Shown here: positions 23,575 to 31,048 of the stretch, piece after piece | How the letters are laid out: the number at the start of each line of letters is the position of its first letter | Numbering within the stretch: position 1 is the stretch's first letter | Made by a program: the position numbers and the translations under genes | Source of the DNA: Fen-1058 sp041738395 | Lineage (GTDB): Bacteria; Chloroflexota; Anaerolineae; Fen-1058 | Length of the DNA stretch: 64,000 nt | NCBI GenBank assembly: GCA_041738395.1 | Contig: JBGSPW010000050.1 | Coordinates: 52,670-116,669, forward strand | Reading direction: 5' to 3' | Notes under the pieces: generated by a model | Told to the model about the DNA's origin: nothing | Database searches by the model: none | What the model saw: only the letters and a program-made list of their open reading frames with translations

Positions 23575-24318
23575 TTATCCGATCTTCGTACCGCACTCCG
23601 GACAGAACTTGGCGCCTTTCGCATCCGCGCCGCAGCTGGGACACTTGGTCGAGGCAGGCGCGCGCTCGATCTTCTCACCGCAGTTGGGGCAGAACTTCGC
23701 GCCACCGGTGGGCGTGCCACACTTGGGACAGTTGTCGAGCGTGGGCTGGATCATCACCGCGCCGCACTCGGGGCAAAACTTCGTGCCGGGCTTGGCCAGT
23801 GTGCCGTCCTTGGGACACCGCGCCATTGAGTCGTTAGCTTGCTTCATGGCCTGGCTCGCATTCTGAATCACCGCGCCAAAGCCGAACGCGCTCGCCAGAC
23901 CCTTCACCACACCGGCGGCCTGCTCCGCCTGCGCTTCGGCAATTTCACCCTTGCGTGGACTATCATCGACGCAGAAACCGGACTGCGCATCCCAATCGGA
24001 ATTGCACACCAATTGATGACACGTGGGGCACTCGTGGAACACATCGGCCACTTGTTGCCAGGCCGCTTCCACTTGTTGCGGAGTCAGTGAGTACTGATAA
24101 CGCGGATTGTTGTTGTCCACACTGCTGGCGACCGCGCCACCCAGCACCGGGACTTTGCGCAAGAAACTGCCTAACACGTTCCGGCCCACATCCGTGGCGA
24201 TGGTCTCCGTGACGTTGGGCTGACTGCGATATTCACGCGAACAGCGATCGCAATAAAAAACGGCATAGGGTCCTACACCATCGTTGTGCACATCATAACG
24301 CGCCATGCGAGTTGCCAT
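23575..24318 (-). CDS. Zinc-ribbon protein with four C-terminal CxxC ribbons
   Basis: A 247-residue protein. Residues 20-125 hold two metal sites, CDRCSREY and HECPTCHQLVC. After a helical middle, the last 85 residues contain a run of zinc ribbons: KFCPECGAV, NCPKCGTPTGGAKFCPNCGE and KCPSCGADAKGAKFCPECGT. This is the usual organisation of Chloroflexota double-zinc-ribbon proteins, thought to bind protein or nucleic acid partners. TGTTATACT, an extended -10 (complement of 24361-24369), lies 43 bases upstream of the start. Function unknown. Confidence 0.82.
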   Translation of the reverse strand: MATRMARYDVHNDGVGPYAVFYCDRCSREYRSQPNVTETIATDVGRNVLGSFLRKVPVLGGAVASSVDNNNPRYQYSLTPQQVEAAWQQVADVFHECPTCHQLVCNSDWDAQSGFCVDDSPRKGEIAEAQAEQAAGVVKGLASAFGFGAVIQNASQAMKQANDSMARCPKDGTLAKPGTKFCPECGAVMIQPTLDNCPKCGTPTGGAKFCPNCGEKIERAPASTKCPSCGADAKGAKFCPECGTKIG

Positions 24319-24422
24319 GTTTCCTCCAGTAGATAGTTGTCCCCGCTACATCTACCTGCAAGTATAACACTGCCTGAAAGAGCGGACAATGAAACAAAAG
24401 TCCCGCGTGCATACCGCTGGGA

Positions 24423-24460
24423 GGCTCACCGTCCGCGCGCAGCGGACGCGGTTGGTGAGC
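24423..24460. repeat. Family E-like palindrome
   Basis: GGCTCACCGTCCGCGCGCAG, then CGGACGCGGTTGGTGAGC, with arms GCTCACC/GGTGAGC and GTCCGC/GCGGAC. A TTACG word repeat follows at 24484-24520 against the rocD stop. Confidence 0.55.
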
Positions 24461-24515
24461 AAAAAAACTCATCTGCCCGACGACGCCTTACGTTTTACGT
24501 TTCACGCATTACGTT

Positions 24516-25724
24516 TTACTTGTTCCCGTTCATCAGCACGGCCTCGACGTGTCCGTAGGCCCAATCGAGTTCTTCCTTCTTGACCACCAACGGCGGCGCA
24601 AAGCGAATGGTATGCTCGTGCGTTTCTTTGCACAGCAAGCCGCGCTCCTTCAAGGCCACGCAGAAGCGCCGCGCCCCGCCCGCTTCAGGATACAGTTCCA
24701 CGCCGATAAACAGACCGCGCCCGCGCACCTCTTTGATGTACGGACTCTCGATGCGCTGCAACCGGCCCTTGAAGTATTCGCCCAACTCCGCCGAACGTTC
24801 GATCAGCTTTTCTTCGACCAGCACCTTCAACGACTCACGAGCCACCGCGCACGCCAACGGATTGCCGCCAAACGTCGAGCCGTGATCGCCCGGCTTGAAC
24901 ACACCCAACACTTCTCGACTCGACAAGACCGCGCTCACCGGATACAGCCCGCCCGACAACGCTTTGCCGATGATGACCATATCCGCGTTGAAGTTCTCCC
25001 AATGATGCGCAAACAGCTTACCGGCTCGTCCCAACCCCGATTGGATCTCGTCGGCGATGAAGAGCACGTTGTTCTGGCGGCAGAGGTCAAACGCTTCGCG
25101 CAGATAACCTTTCGGAGGAATATGCACTCCCGCTTCGCCTTGAATCGGCTCGATGATGAAGCCCACGGTATTCGGCGTGATCGCTTCCGCCAGTGCCTTG
25201 GCATCGCCATACGGAACCGTCTTGAAGCCGGGCGTGAAGGGTCCGAAGCCGGTCTGATACTGCGACTCGGTGCTCATCCCGACGATGGTGATGGTGCGCC
25301 CGTGGAAATTATCACGACACGCGATGATCTCCGCTTGATCAGCGGGCACGCCCTTGACGGTATACCCCCACTTGCGCGCCGCCTTGATGGCCGTCTCCAC
25401 GGCTTCTGCGCCGGAGTTCATGGGCAGCATCATCTCGTAACCGGTCAGTTCGCACAGTTCCTGCGCCAATAGCGGCAGTTGATTGTTGCGAAAGGCGCGC
25501 GAGGTCAACGCGACCCGATCGAGTTGATCCTTCATCGCCCGCACGATGCGCGGATGATTGTGACCCTGGTTCACCGCCGAGTAAGCCGAGAGAAAGTCCA
25601 GATACTTCTTGCCCTCCACATCGGTGACCCACGCGCCCTGAGCCGTCTCGATCACCACGTCGAGCGGATGATAGTTGTGGGCATTGTAGTGATCCTCGAG
25701 TTCGATATAGTCCTGGGTCTGCAT
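24516..25724 (-). CDS. rocD: Ornithine-oxo-acid transaminase
   Basis: A 402-residue class III aminotransferase. The PLP lysine is in IIGKALSGGLYPVSAVL; the conserved EPIQGEAGVHIPP and ADEIQSGLGRAGKLF blocks contact PLP and substrate. Ornithine aminotransferases have exactly these features and length, and convert ornithine plus 2-oxoglutarate to glutamate semialdehyde and glutamate. ATG 25724 has AAAGGAG just upstream; the longer frame from 25874 runs through a family B repeat (25773-25818). Other class III aminotransferases (acetylornithine) are possible but less likely. Confidence 0.9.
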   Translation of the reverse strand: MQTQDYIELEDHYNAHNYHPLDVVIETAQGAWVTDVEGKKYLDFLSAYSAVNQGHNHPRIVRAMKDQLDRVALTSRAFRNNQLPLLAQELCELTGYEMMLPMNSGAEAVETAIKAARKWGYTVKGVPADQAEIIACRDNFHGRTITIVGMSTESQYQTGFGPFTPGFKTVPYGDAKALAEAITPNTVGFIIEPIQGEAGVHIPPKGYLREAFDLCRQNNVLFIADEIQSGLGRAGKLFAHHWENFNADMVIIGKALSGGLYPVSAVLSSREVLGVFKPGDHGSTFGGNPLACAVARESLKVLVEEKLIERSAELGEYFKGRLQRIESPYIKEVRGRGLFIGVELYPEAGGARRFCVALKERGLLCKETHEHTIRFAPPLVVKKEELDWAYGHVEAVLMNGNK

Positions 25725-25772
25725 GCTGCGCTCCTTTGTTTCCAAGAATCTGGGGTGGGGTGGGATAACGAA

Positions 25773-25818
25773 AATGTCATTGCAAGGAGGGCTAGACCGC
25801 TGCACTCGCAATGACATT
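25773..25818. repeat. Short family B (GTCATTGCGAGG) inverted repeat
   Basis: AATGTCATTGCAAGG and CTCGCAATGACATT form inverted arms with a 17-base centre. It belongs with copies at 22080-22112, 54709-54832 and inside queG at 39065-39170. Confidence 0.65.
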
Positions 25819-25933
25819 CTTATGCTCATCATGGGGCAATCCCCATATTTTTGCGGGATGATGTTGAGCAACAACTACTGCGTTGGCTCGCCACTCCCCA
25901 TGAATCTTTTTCTAGTTTGATTATATCACGACT

Positions 25934-26842
25934 TCACTTCACTAACACTCGATCGAAGAAGCCGACGACCGTTTGCTCATATTCTGCCGGTCGTGCCCAC
26001 AGGCTGCCGCCATGATCCGCTTCCGGCACCTCCCACCAGTCTTTGGGTTCAGGCGCTTGCTCGTAGAAGTAATGCACCAGCGCACGCCCGTAGTCTTGCC
26101 CGGTAGCCGTGAACAAGATCGGGCGCGGCGTCATGCGTTTCAGATCGTCGATCACACCCGGGGGAATGGGCACGCCCGTCCGCAGCGACAACCACTTCTC
26201 GCCAACCCAATAAGTAACGTCGTAGAAGTTATCCAGCAGGCCCGCCATGTCCGGCACATCGCTGATGCGCGCGAAGCCGGGTTCTTCGGCCACGATCGCC
26301 TTGAGCTGATCCGACTGCGCCGCGGCCCGCAAGGCGATCTGCCCACCGATCGAGAACCCGAGGAGGCCGATGCGTTGAGGATCGATCTCCGATCGGGTTT
26401 GCAGATACGCCACAGCCAGCGGCACATCGTTCACATCCAGCCAGCCGAAAGTGCGCTGCTCACCGCCGCTTTCGCCCGACGCGCGCTCATCATATAGCAA
26501 CACGCCGTAACCATGCTTCGCCAACAGCGTCGCCCGATTGAGCACTTCGAGACGGTTGCCCCCATAGCCATGCAGCATGATAATGGCCGCGCGATTGCGC
26601 GAGGGAAGATACCAACCTTTGAGCGAAATCCCGTCACCGGTCGTGAGGGTGACGTCTTCGTAGGCTAAGCCTTTATCAGCTGGAGTCACACCGCCCAACG
26701 AGACCTGAGCCGGTTGAGCATACGCCTCCGCCGCGATAATCACATAGGCCCAATAGCCGATGAACAAACCGCCGAACACGCCGACGATCAGCAGTTTGAT
26801 CCAGTACCGACAACCGCGCCGTTTTGAAAGCGTTAGCAGCAT
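25934..26842 (-). CDS. Alpha/beta hydrolase, membrane-anchored
   Basis: A 302-residue protein with an N-terminal anchor helix (LLIVGVFGGLFIGYWAYVII) and an alpha/beta hydrolase domain. HGYGGNRLEVL is the oxyanion region, GFSIGG the nucleophile elbow with Ser, and the closing DHGGSLW supplies the histidine. The anchor suggests action at the outer face of the membrane. It resembles dienelactone or peptidase-like hydrolases; substrate unknown. It is encoded 3 bases downstream of the PAS/GAF gene, so the two are co-expressed. Confidence 0.85.
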   Translation of the reverse strand: MLLTLSKRRGCRYWIKLLIVGVFGGLFIGYWAYVIIAAEAYAQPAQVSLGGVTPADKGLAYEDVTLTTGDGISLKGWYLPSRNRAAIIMLHGYGGNRLEVLNRATLLAKHGYGVLLYDERASGESGGEQRTFGWLDVNDVPLAVAYLQTRSEIDPQRIGLLGFSIGGQIALRAAAQSDQLKAIVAEEPGFARISDVPDMAGLLDNFYDVTYWVGEKWLSLRTGVPIPPGVIDDLKRMTPRPILFTATGQDYGRALVHYFYEQAPEPKDWWEVPEADHGGSLWARPAEYEQTVVGFFDRVLVK

Positions 26843-26845
26843 ATT

Positions 26846-28360
26846 TTATCCGCCTGGTTGATCATGAAGCTGCCCGGCATGCGCTTGAGCCGCCTCATAC
26901 AAGCGGGCATTGGCAATCGCCACCGCAATCTGATCGGCCAGAGTCTCCATTACCTTCACATCGTTCTCATCAAAATCGTTGAACTGCGGACTTTGCACAT
27001 CGAGCACACCCACCGTTTGATCGCCAATCTGGATGGGGACGCTCAACTCGGAGCACGTCGGAATCAAATCAGGATAGTAGTTGATGTAGTGTGGCTCGTC
27101 ATTTACGTCGTTGGCCCACAGCCGGGTGCCATGCTCGGCTACCCACCCGACCATCCCACGCCCTTTTTGGACGCGGTGCCCGGGCGGAAACAGACTGACA
27201 AAATCGCCGGCGCTGGCCTTCATCACCAATTCGGATCGATCGTCGTCCACCAAAAACAGCGCGACGTGATGATAGCCAAAACTTTCCTGCACCAGGTGCG
27301 CCGTACGATCGAGCACCTGGGCCAACCCCAGAATCGCGGCGATCTTTCGCCCGATGTCACTCAGTAATTCCAGTTGGGCCGAGCGGCGAATAACCGCTTG
27401 CTCCGCGTGCTTGCGTTCGGTAATATCGCGCCCGATCGTCAGCACCGCCGGCCCACCGGCATAGTCGATCAGGCGGCAGTTCAATTCAACGGGGAAGCGC
27501 GTGCCATCGCGCCGCACCTGAATCGTCTCGTAGAATAAATGCCCCTCTTGCTGCAATTTGACTGTGCGCTGGGACAACCGATCGAGCAATTCCGGCGCGG
27601 TGATATCGGCCGGCGTCATGCGCAGCAATTCCTCATGGGTATAGCCCAACGACTCACACGCCACCTGGTTGACATCCAGATAACGGCCAGTCAAGTTGTG
27701 AATGAAGATCGCGTCGCCGGCATTGTCAACTAACGTCCGATAGTGATACTCACGTTCACGCAGGGCCTGCTCGGTGCGAATATTCTCCGAGAGATCACGC
27801 AGGATCCAGCGCAGCCCGCTGATTTGATCCTCCCTATCGCGCGCCGGGGTAATGGTGAAATCTGCGGGGAACGACGCCCCTTTGTAGACGCGCAGCTGAA
27901 TCTGCCCACGGATGATCGGCAAGCGCCGATCGGGGCGGACCCGATCGGTATTGCGCCAGACCGCCACATGCGATTCCAGCGTGGCACGTTCTGCTTCGCT
28001 CATAAACAGCAGCAGTGATTTGTGTACCAGGAAATCGTGCTGCACGCTGAGCAAGGCGGCCGCCGCGCGGTTCGCTTCGATAATCACGCCGTCGAAGTCG
28101 GTCAACAGGTAGGCCTCCGGCGATAATTCAAACACTTCATGATACCGGCGACGTTCGTCGTCCAGCGCCTGACGCAGCGTCGCTACTTCATCCGTCTGTC
28201 GGCGCAAATCTTCGACCGTGGTCCGCAAATCCGCCAGTTCGCGTTGCACTTCTTGCGACTGCGCAGCCGCCGGCAAACTGTCGGACGCACGCGGATTCGA
28301 TTGGAGAAATTGTCGATCGGTTTGTTCGGCGGAGTGGTCGAAAGTTTTGTCCGGCATCAT
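26846..28360 (-). CDS. PAS-PAS-GAF sensory protein lacking an output domain
   Basis: A 504-residue protein. A coiled coil (residues 30-70) precedes PAS 1 (about 70-190, VFELSPEAYLLTDFDGVIIE) and PAS 2 (about 200-325, TLVDNAGDAIFIHNLTGRYL, then the PAC block IGRDITERKHAEQ), followed by a GAF domain (about 340-490, ALFLVDDDRSELVMKASAGD). It stops after IANARLYEAAQAHAGQL, where histidine kinases and GGDEF proteins of this group normally continue. It may be a sensor acting on partner proteins or a truncated kinase. The next gene downstream is an alpha/beta hydrolase. Confidence 0.85.
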   Translation of the reverse strand: MMPDKTFDHSAEQTDRQFLQSNPRASDSLPAAAQSQEVQRELADLRTTVEDLRRQTDEVATLRQALDDERRRYHEVFELSPEAYLLTDFDGVIIEANRAAAALLSVQHDFLVHKSLLLFMSEAERATLESHVAVWRNTDRVRPDRRLPIIRGQIQLRVYKGASFPADFTITPARDREDQISGLRWILRDLSENIRTEQALREREYHYRTLVDNAGDAIFIHNLTGRYLDVNQVACESLGYTHEELLRMTPADITAPELLDRLSQRTVKLQQEGHLFYETIQVRRDGTRFPVELNCRLIDYAGGPAVLTIGRDITERKHAEQAVIRRSAQLELLSDIGRKIAAILGLAQVLDRTAHLVQESFGYHHVALFLVDDDRSELVMKASAGDFVSLFPPGHRVQKGRGMVGWVAEHGTRLWANDVNDEPHYINYYPDLIPTCSELSVPIQIGDQTVGVLDVQSPQFNDFDENDVKVMETLADQIAVAIANARLYEAAQAHAGQLHDQPGG

Positions 28361-28476
28361 GGCCCCTCTGCAAGTGCAACCCGGTAATCAAGCAAGCTAT
28401 TCAAATTGACCTCGGCATTTTCAGTATATCGCATCTTGCGGACTACGCCGACTTGGCCCTTGCACCGGCGTGCGTT

Positions 28477-29472
28477 TCACTTTGGCCACGCCGTTTCATA
28501 CGCAGCGAGAATACGCTCGATCGTCTGGTTGAGCGGCTCATCCACCACGCGATTAGCCGGATCGCTATCGAACCACGCCATGATTTCTTTGGCCCCCTGC
28601 GCAAAGGGAATCGCCGCCACGTAATCGGGCACCAACCGCTTGATCTTGGCGTTGTCGAAGATCATGCTGTGCGCCTTGTCACCCAGCAGGCCATCGCCCC
28701 AATCCTTGTCATACGCGGCGATCAATTCCGATGGGACGTGTACCAACTGCGGTGATTCGACGCCTGCCGCGCGACCCATGAGCCGATAGATTTGATCCCA
28801 CGTCAGCACTTCGTCGGAGGTGATGTGAAACGTATCGCCCACGGCCCGATTTTGCCCCAACAAGCCGACGAAGCCTTTGGCAAAATCCTGGTGATGCGTC
28901 ATCGTCCACAGCGACGTGCCATCCCCATGCACGATGACGGGTTGGCCCTTCCGCATGCGATCGATCATCGTGTAGCCGCCGCCGATGGGGCACAGCGTCT
29001 TGTCATACGTGTGCGAGGGGCGCACGACCGTCATGGGGAACTTCTCTTCGCGATAGGCGCGCATCAAGCGCTCTTCGCAGGCGATCTTATTGCGCGAATA
29101 CAGCCACACCGGATTGTCGAGCGGCGTCGATTCGAGAACGGGCACATTGGCCGGTGGCGTCTGATACACCGACGCCGAACTGATGAAGACGTACTGCGCA
29201 GTACGACCCCGAAACAAATCGAGATCGGTTTCGATGTGATCGGGCGTGAAGGCGATCCAGTCGACCACCGCATCGAAGGTGTGATCGACCAACGCCGCCC
29301 GCACTGAGGCGAGATCGCGGATGTCGCCGTGTAGCACCTGCGCGCCCGCAGGCACGGAGCGCTTTGTCGTCTGCCCGCGATTGAGCAGGTACAACTCGTG
29401 GCCGCGCTCGATGGCTAACTGCGAGCACGCTGAACTGATGATGCCGGTACCGCCGATGAAGAGGATTTTCAT
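28477..29472 (-). CDS. NAD-dependent epimerase/dehydratase family protein
   Basis: A 331-residue extended SDR. GGTGIISSACSQLA (residues 6-19) is the NAD loop, VVDWIAFTPDH the strand-4 region, and SSASVYQTP the catalytic serine region; the YxxxK equivalent appears as YSRNKIACEE. The family includes RNA-binding CSP41-like and sugar-nucleotide epimerases; this sequence fits the CSP41/UDP-glucose-epimerase-like group common in Chloroflexota. ATG 29472 has AGGAG 12 bases upstream; the longer frame is not used. Substrate unknown. Confidence 0.85.
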   Translation of the reverse strand: MKILFIGGTGIISSACSQLAIERGHELYLLNRGQTTKRSVPAGAQVLHGDIRDLASVRAALVDHTFDAVVDWIAFTPDHIETDLDLFRGRTAQYVFISSASVYQTPPANVPVLESTPLDNPVWLYSRNKIACEERLMRAYREEKFPMTVVRPSHTYDKTLCPIGGGYTMIDRMRKGQPVIVHGDGTSLWTMTHHQDFAKGFVGLLGQNRAVGDTFHITSDEVLTWDQIYRLMGRAAGVESPQLVHVPSELIAAYDKDWGDGLLGDKAHSMIFDNAKIKRLVPDYVAAIPFAQGAKEIMAWFDSDPANRVVDEPLNQTIERILAAYETAWPK

Positions 29473-29549
29473 GAGGGGAATTCTCCTGTTGATCTTGTAC
29501 TTCATTCTCCACTATTTCTCTCGTGTGCAATCGACTATTGGCGTCGTCC

Positions 29550-30575
29550 TTAATCACTCCCCAGCACCAATTGCCGAACCTTATCCGGCCCCGCCGGCCG
29601 AGCCGACGCACCCATGCGAACGTATACTCGGTTATTCACCATGCATGGCTTGCGTGCGATTTCATTCACCTTCACTACCAGAATGCATCGATCGCCTTGT
29701 TCAGGCACGTCGAAGACATTGAAATCTATTTTTGGTGGCGGCAGGCATATATCCGTAACCGCACTGGTTATGCTCAACTGAATTCTGTCCAATTCAGATC
29801 TCAGGATTCCCTTCACATTACCTGCATTGTCAATTCCTAAAAGAATGAGGCCACCTCCTTTGAAGTTTGCAAATGCGCATACTTCTTGAGCCATCTTCTT
29901 GCTTTCAGGCGGTGTTTCTTTGAAGTCATAGTTAGCTGCTTCGCCATTAACGCGCATTTCATCTAGCGCCATTCCCGTTTCGTCAAATAGGAATTGATCC
30001 AATTCCGACGTCAATTCCCACAAATCAATCTTGGATGAACGTTTGCCTTTTCCGCCAGATAGCCCAATTACAACAAATGGATATTTGAGTGATAGAGGCG
30101 CCAATTCAGCGATTCGTTGACGTATCACTTCAAAAGACACAATTGTGCTACCCATCGTCTCTGCAACTGATGTCATTGGGACAAGAACTGCGCCAACTTC
30201 AATTTTCCTGTCGCGAAATAGAACAGGGAATTTGATAAACAAATCACTCTCGACATATGCGCCAGCATGAAATATAAAGTCAACTGCGATCCTATTCTTG
30301 AAAGCACCAATTTCAGTGTAATAGCGTTTGCCGCGTTTACCAGGATACAGTTTTTGCCTCGTCTGCCATCCAAGAGCAGTCGCATCGAATTTGAGCTGTT
30401 TTACAAGGTTTTTGGCAGAATAATATCGAATGCTTGGTCCGAAATGAGCACTGGAAAGTTGGGAGAAATTGTCTTCGTTCAAGTTGATTATCAAAGATCG
30501 AATCTCTTGATCCAAATGTTGTCCCTGTAGCTTCTTCCATCCGTTAAGGTAACTCAACACCGCATTGATGTACAT
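29550..30575 (-). CDS. Putative BglII-like endonuclease fused to AlbA_2 (Schlafen-type) domain
   Basis: A 341-residue protein in DNA clearly richer in A+T than its surroundings. Residues 1-190 contain VDFIFHAGAYVESDLFIKFP followed by KIEVGAVLVPM, a pattern like the BglII/restriction-endonuclease fold (acidic strand, then a DLF..KFP helix); this is inferred from pattern memory only. Residues 200-340 are an AlbA_2 domain: DFKETPPESKKMAQEVCAFA, then ANFKGGGLILLGIDNAGNV and RVYVRMGASARPA. AlbA_2 domains bind DNA or RNA and often carry nuclease partners. A GGAG at about 30583-30586 (complement) precedes the ATG. No methyltransferase is adjacent, so a classical restriction system is unlikely. Confidence 0.55.
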   Translation of the reverse strand: MYINAVLSYLNGWKKLQGQHLDQEIRSLIINLNEDNFSQLSSAHFGPSIRYYSAKNLVKQLKFDATALGWQTRQKLYPGKRGKRYYTEIGAFKNRIAVDFIFHAGAYVESDLFIKFPVLFRDRKIEVGAVLVPMTSVAETMGSTIVSFEVIRQRIAELAPLSLKYPFVVIGLSGGKGKRSSKIDLWELTSELDQFLFDETGMALDEMRVNGEAANYDFKETPPESKKMAQEVCAFANFKGGGLILLGIDNAGNVKGILRSELDRIQLSITSAVTDICLPPPKIDFNVFDVPEQGDRCILVVKVNEIARKPCMVNNRVYVRMGASARPAGPDKVRQLVLGSD

Positions 30576-30738
30576 ATCCGATCTCCAAGTTCACTTTGCG
30601 TACAACTTGCCACGGGTGACCTTTGTTCGAGCAGTAGCAGTCGACTATCAGTTTCCGTCCACCGCACCCTGGCGCGCTGTTGGCGAGGGTTGTCCGATTC
30701 CGATTCGCTGACAGCCTATCCTCTCCAACAACTTTCAC
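30544..30738 (-). CDS. Possible small upstream ORF of the nuclease-like gene
   Basis: A 64-residue reading frame overlapping the nuclease-like gene by 32 bases in another frame. A GGGAG lies 10 bases before its ATG, and an extended -10 TGCTATAAT (complement of 30875-30883) is about 137 bases upstream. It contains Cys/His-rich pieces (GCGGRKLIVDCYC, VHQCGVEL) but no domain I recognise. It could be a coupled leader peptide or nothing. The rest of the 30576-31048 gap holds no other gene I can support. Confidence 0.3.
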   Translation of the reverse strand: MKVVGEDRLSANRNRTTLANSAPGCGGRKLIVDCYCSNKGHPWQVVRKVNLEIGYVHQCGVELP

Positions 30739-30973
30739 ATCGATTTCTCGCTCCCAATTTGCGGCGCGAGTTTCCCCTCAAATGCCCACTTGAGGATGAA
30801 GTGCCGTAGCCGTCTAGTTCGCACGAAGCCAAGACAAAAGCGCCTATCAGCTATGGCCTCTGATATTACGCCTGATTATAGCACCGCCCAATAGTGACGA
30901 TCTCGATTTTCTTAACACGCTAGACGCTTGACTAGAACACCACATTAAAAATCGCCGCTCCTTCATCTCCGCG

Positions 30974-30982
30974 TGTTATAAT
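30974..30982 (+). promoter_or_regulatory. Extended -10 promoter of uvrA
   Basis: TGTTATAAT, an extended -10, 66 bases before the uvrA ATG. No SOS-like GAACNNNNGTTC site is visible next to it. Confidence 0.5.
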
Positions 30983-31004
30983 TTTCTTTCGCAGCACCGT
31001 GGAT

Positions 31005-31048
31005 CTACTAACAACCAACTACCAGCCACTAGCAACCAAGAACCAACC
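31005..31048. repeat. CCAACTACCAGCC short-word repeat abutting uvrA start
   Basis: Successive words CTAACAACCAACTACCAGCC and ACTAGCAACCAAGAACCAACC run right up to the uvrA ATG at 31049. There is no purine-rich ribosome site between promoter and start, so the repeat takes its place. Related words are at 18921-18985. Confidence 0.65.

Noticed and set aside
29550..30575. Classical restriction-modification system
   Set aside because: No DNA methyltransferase gene lies within several kb on either side.
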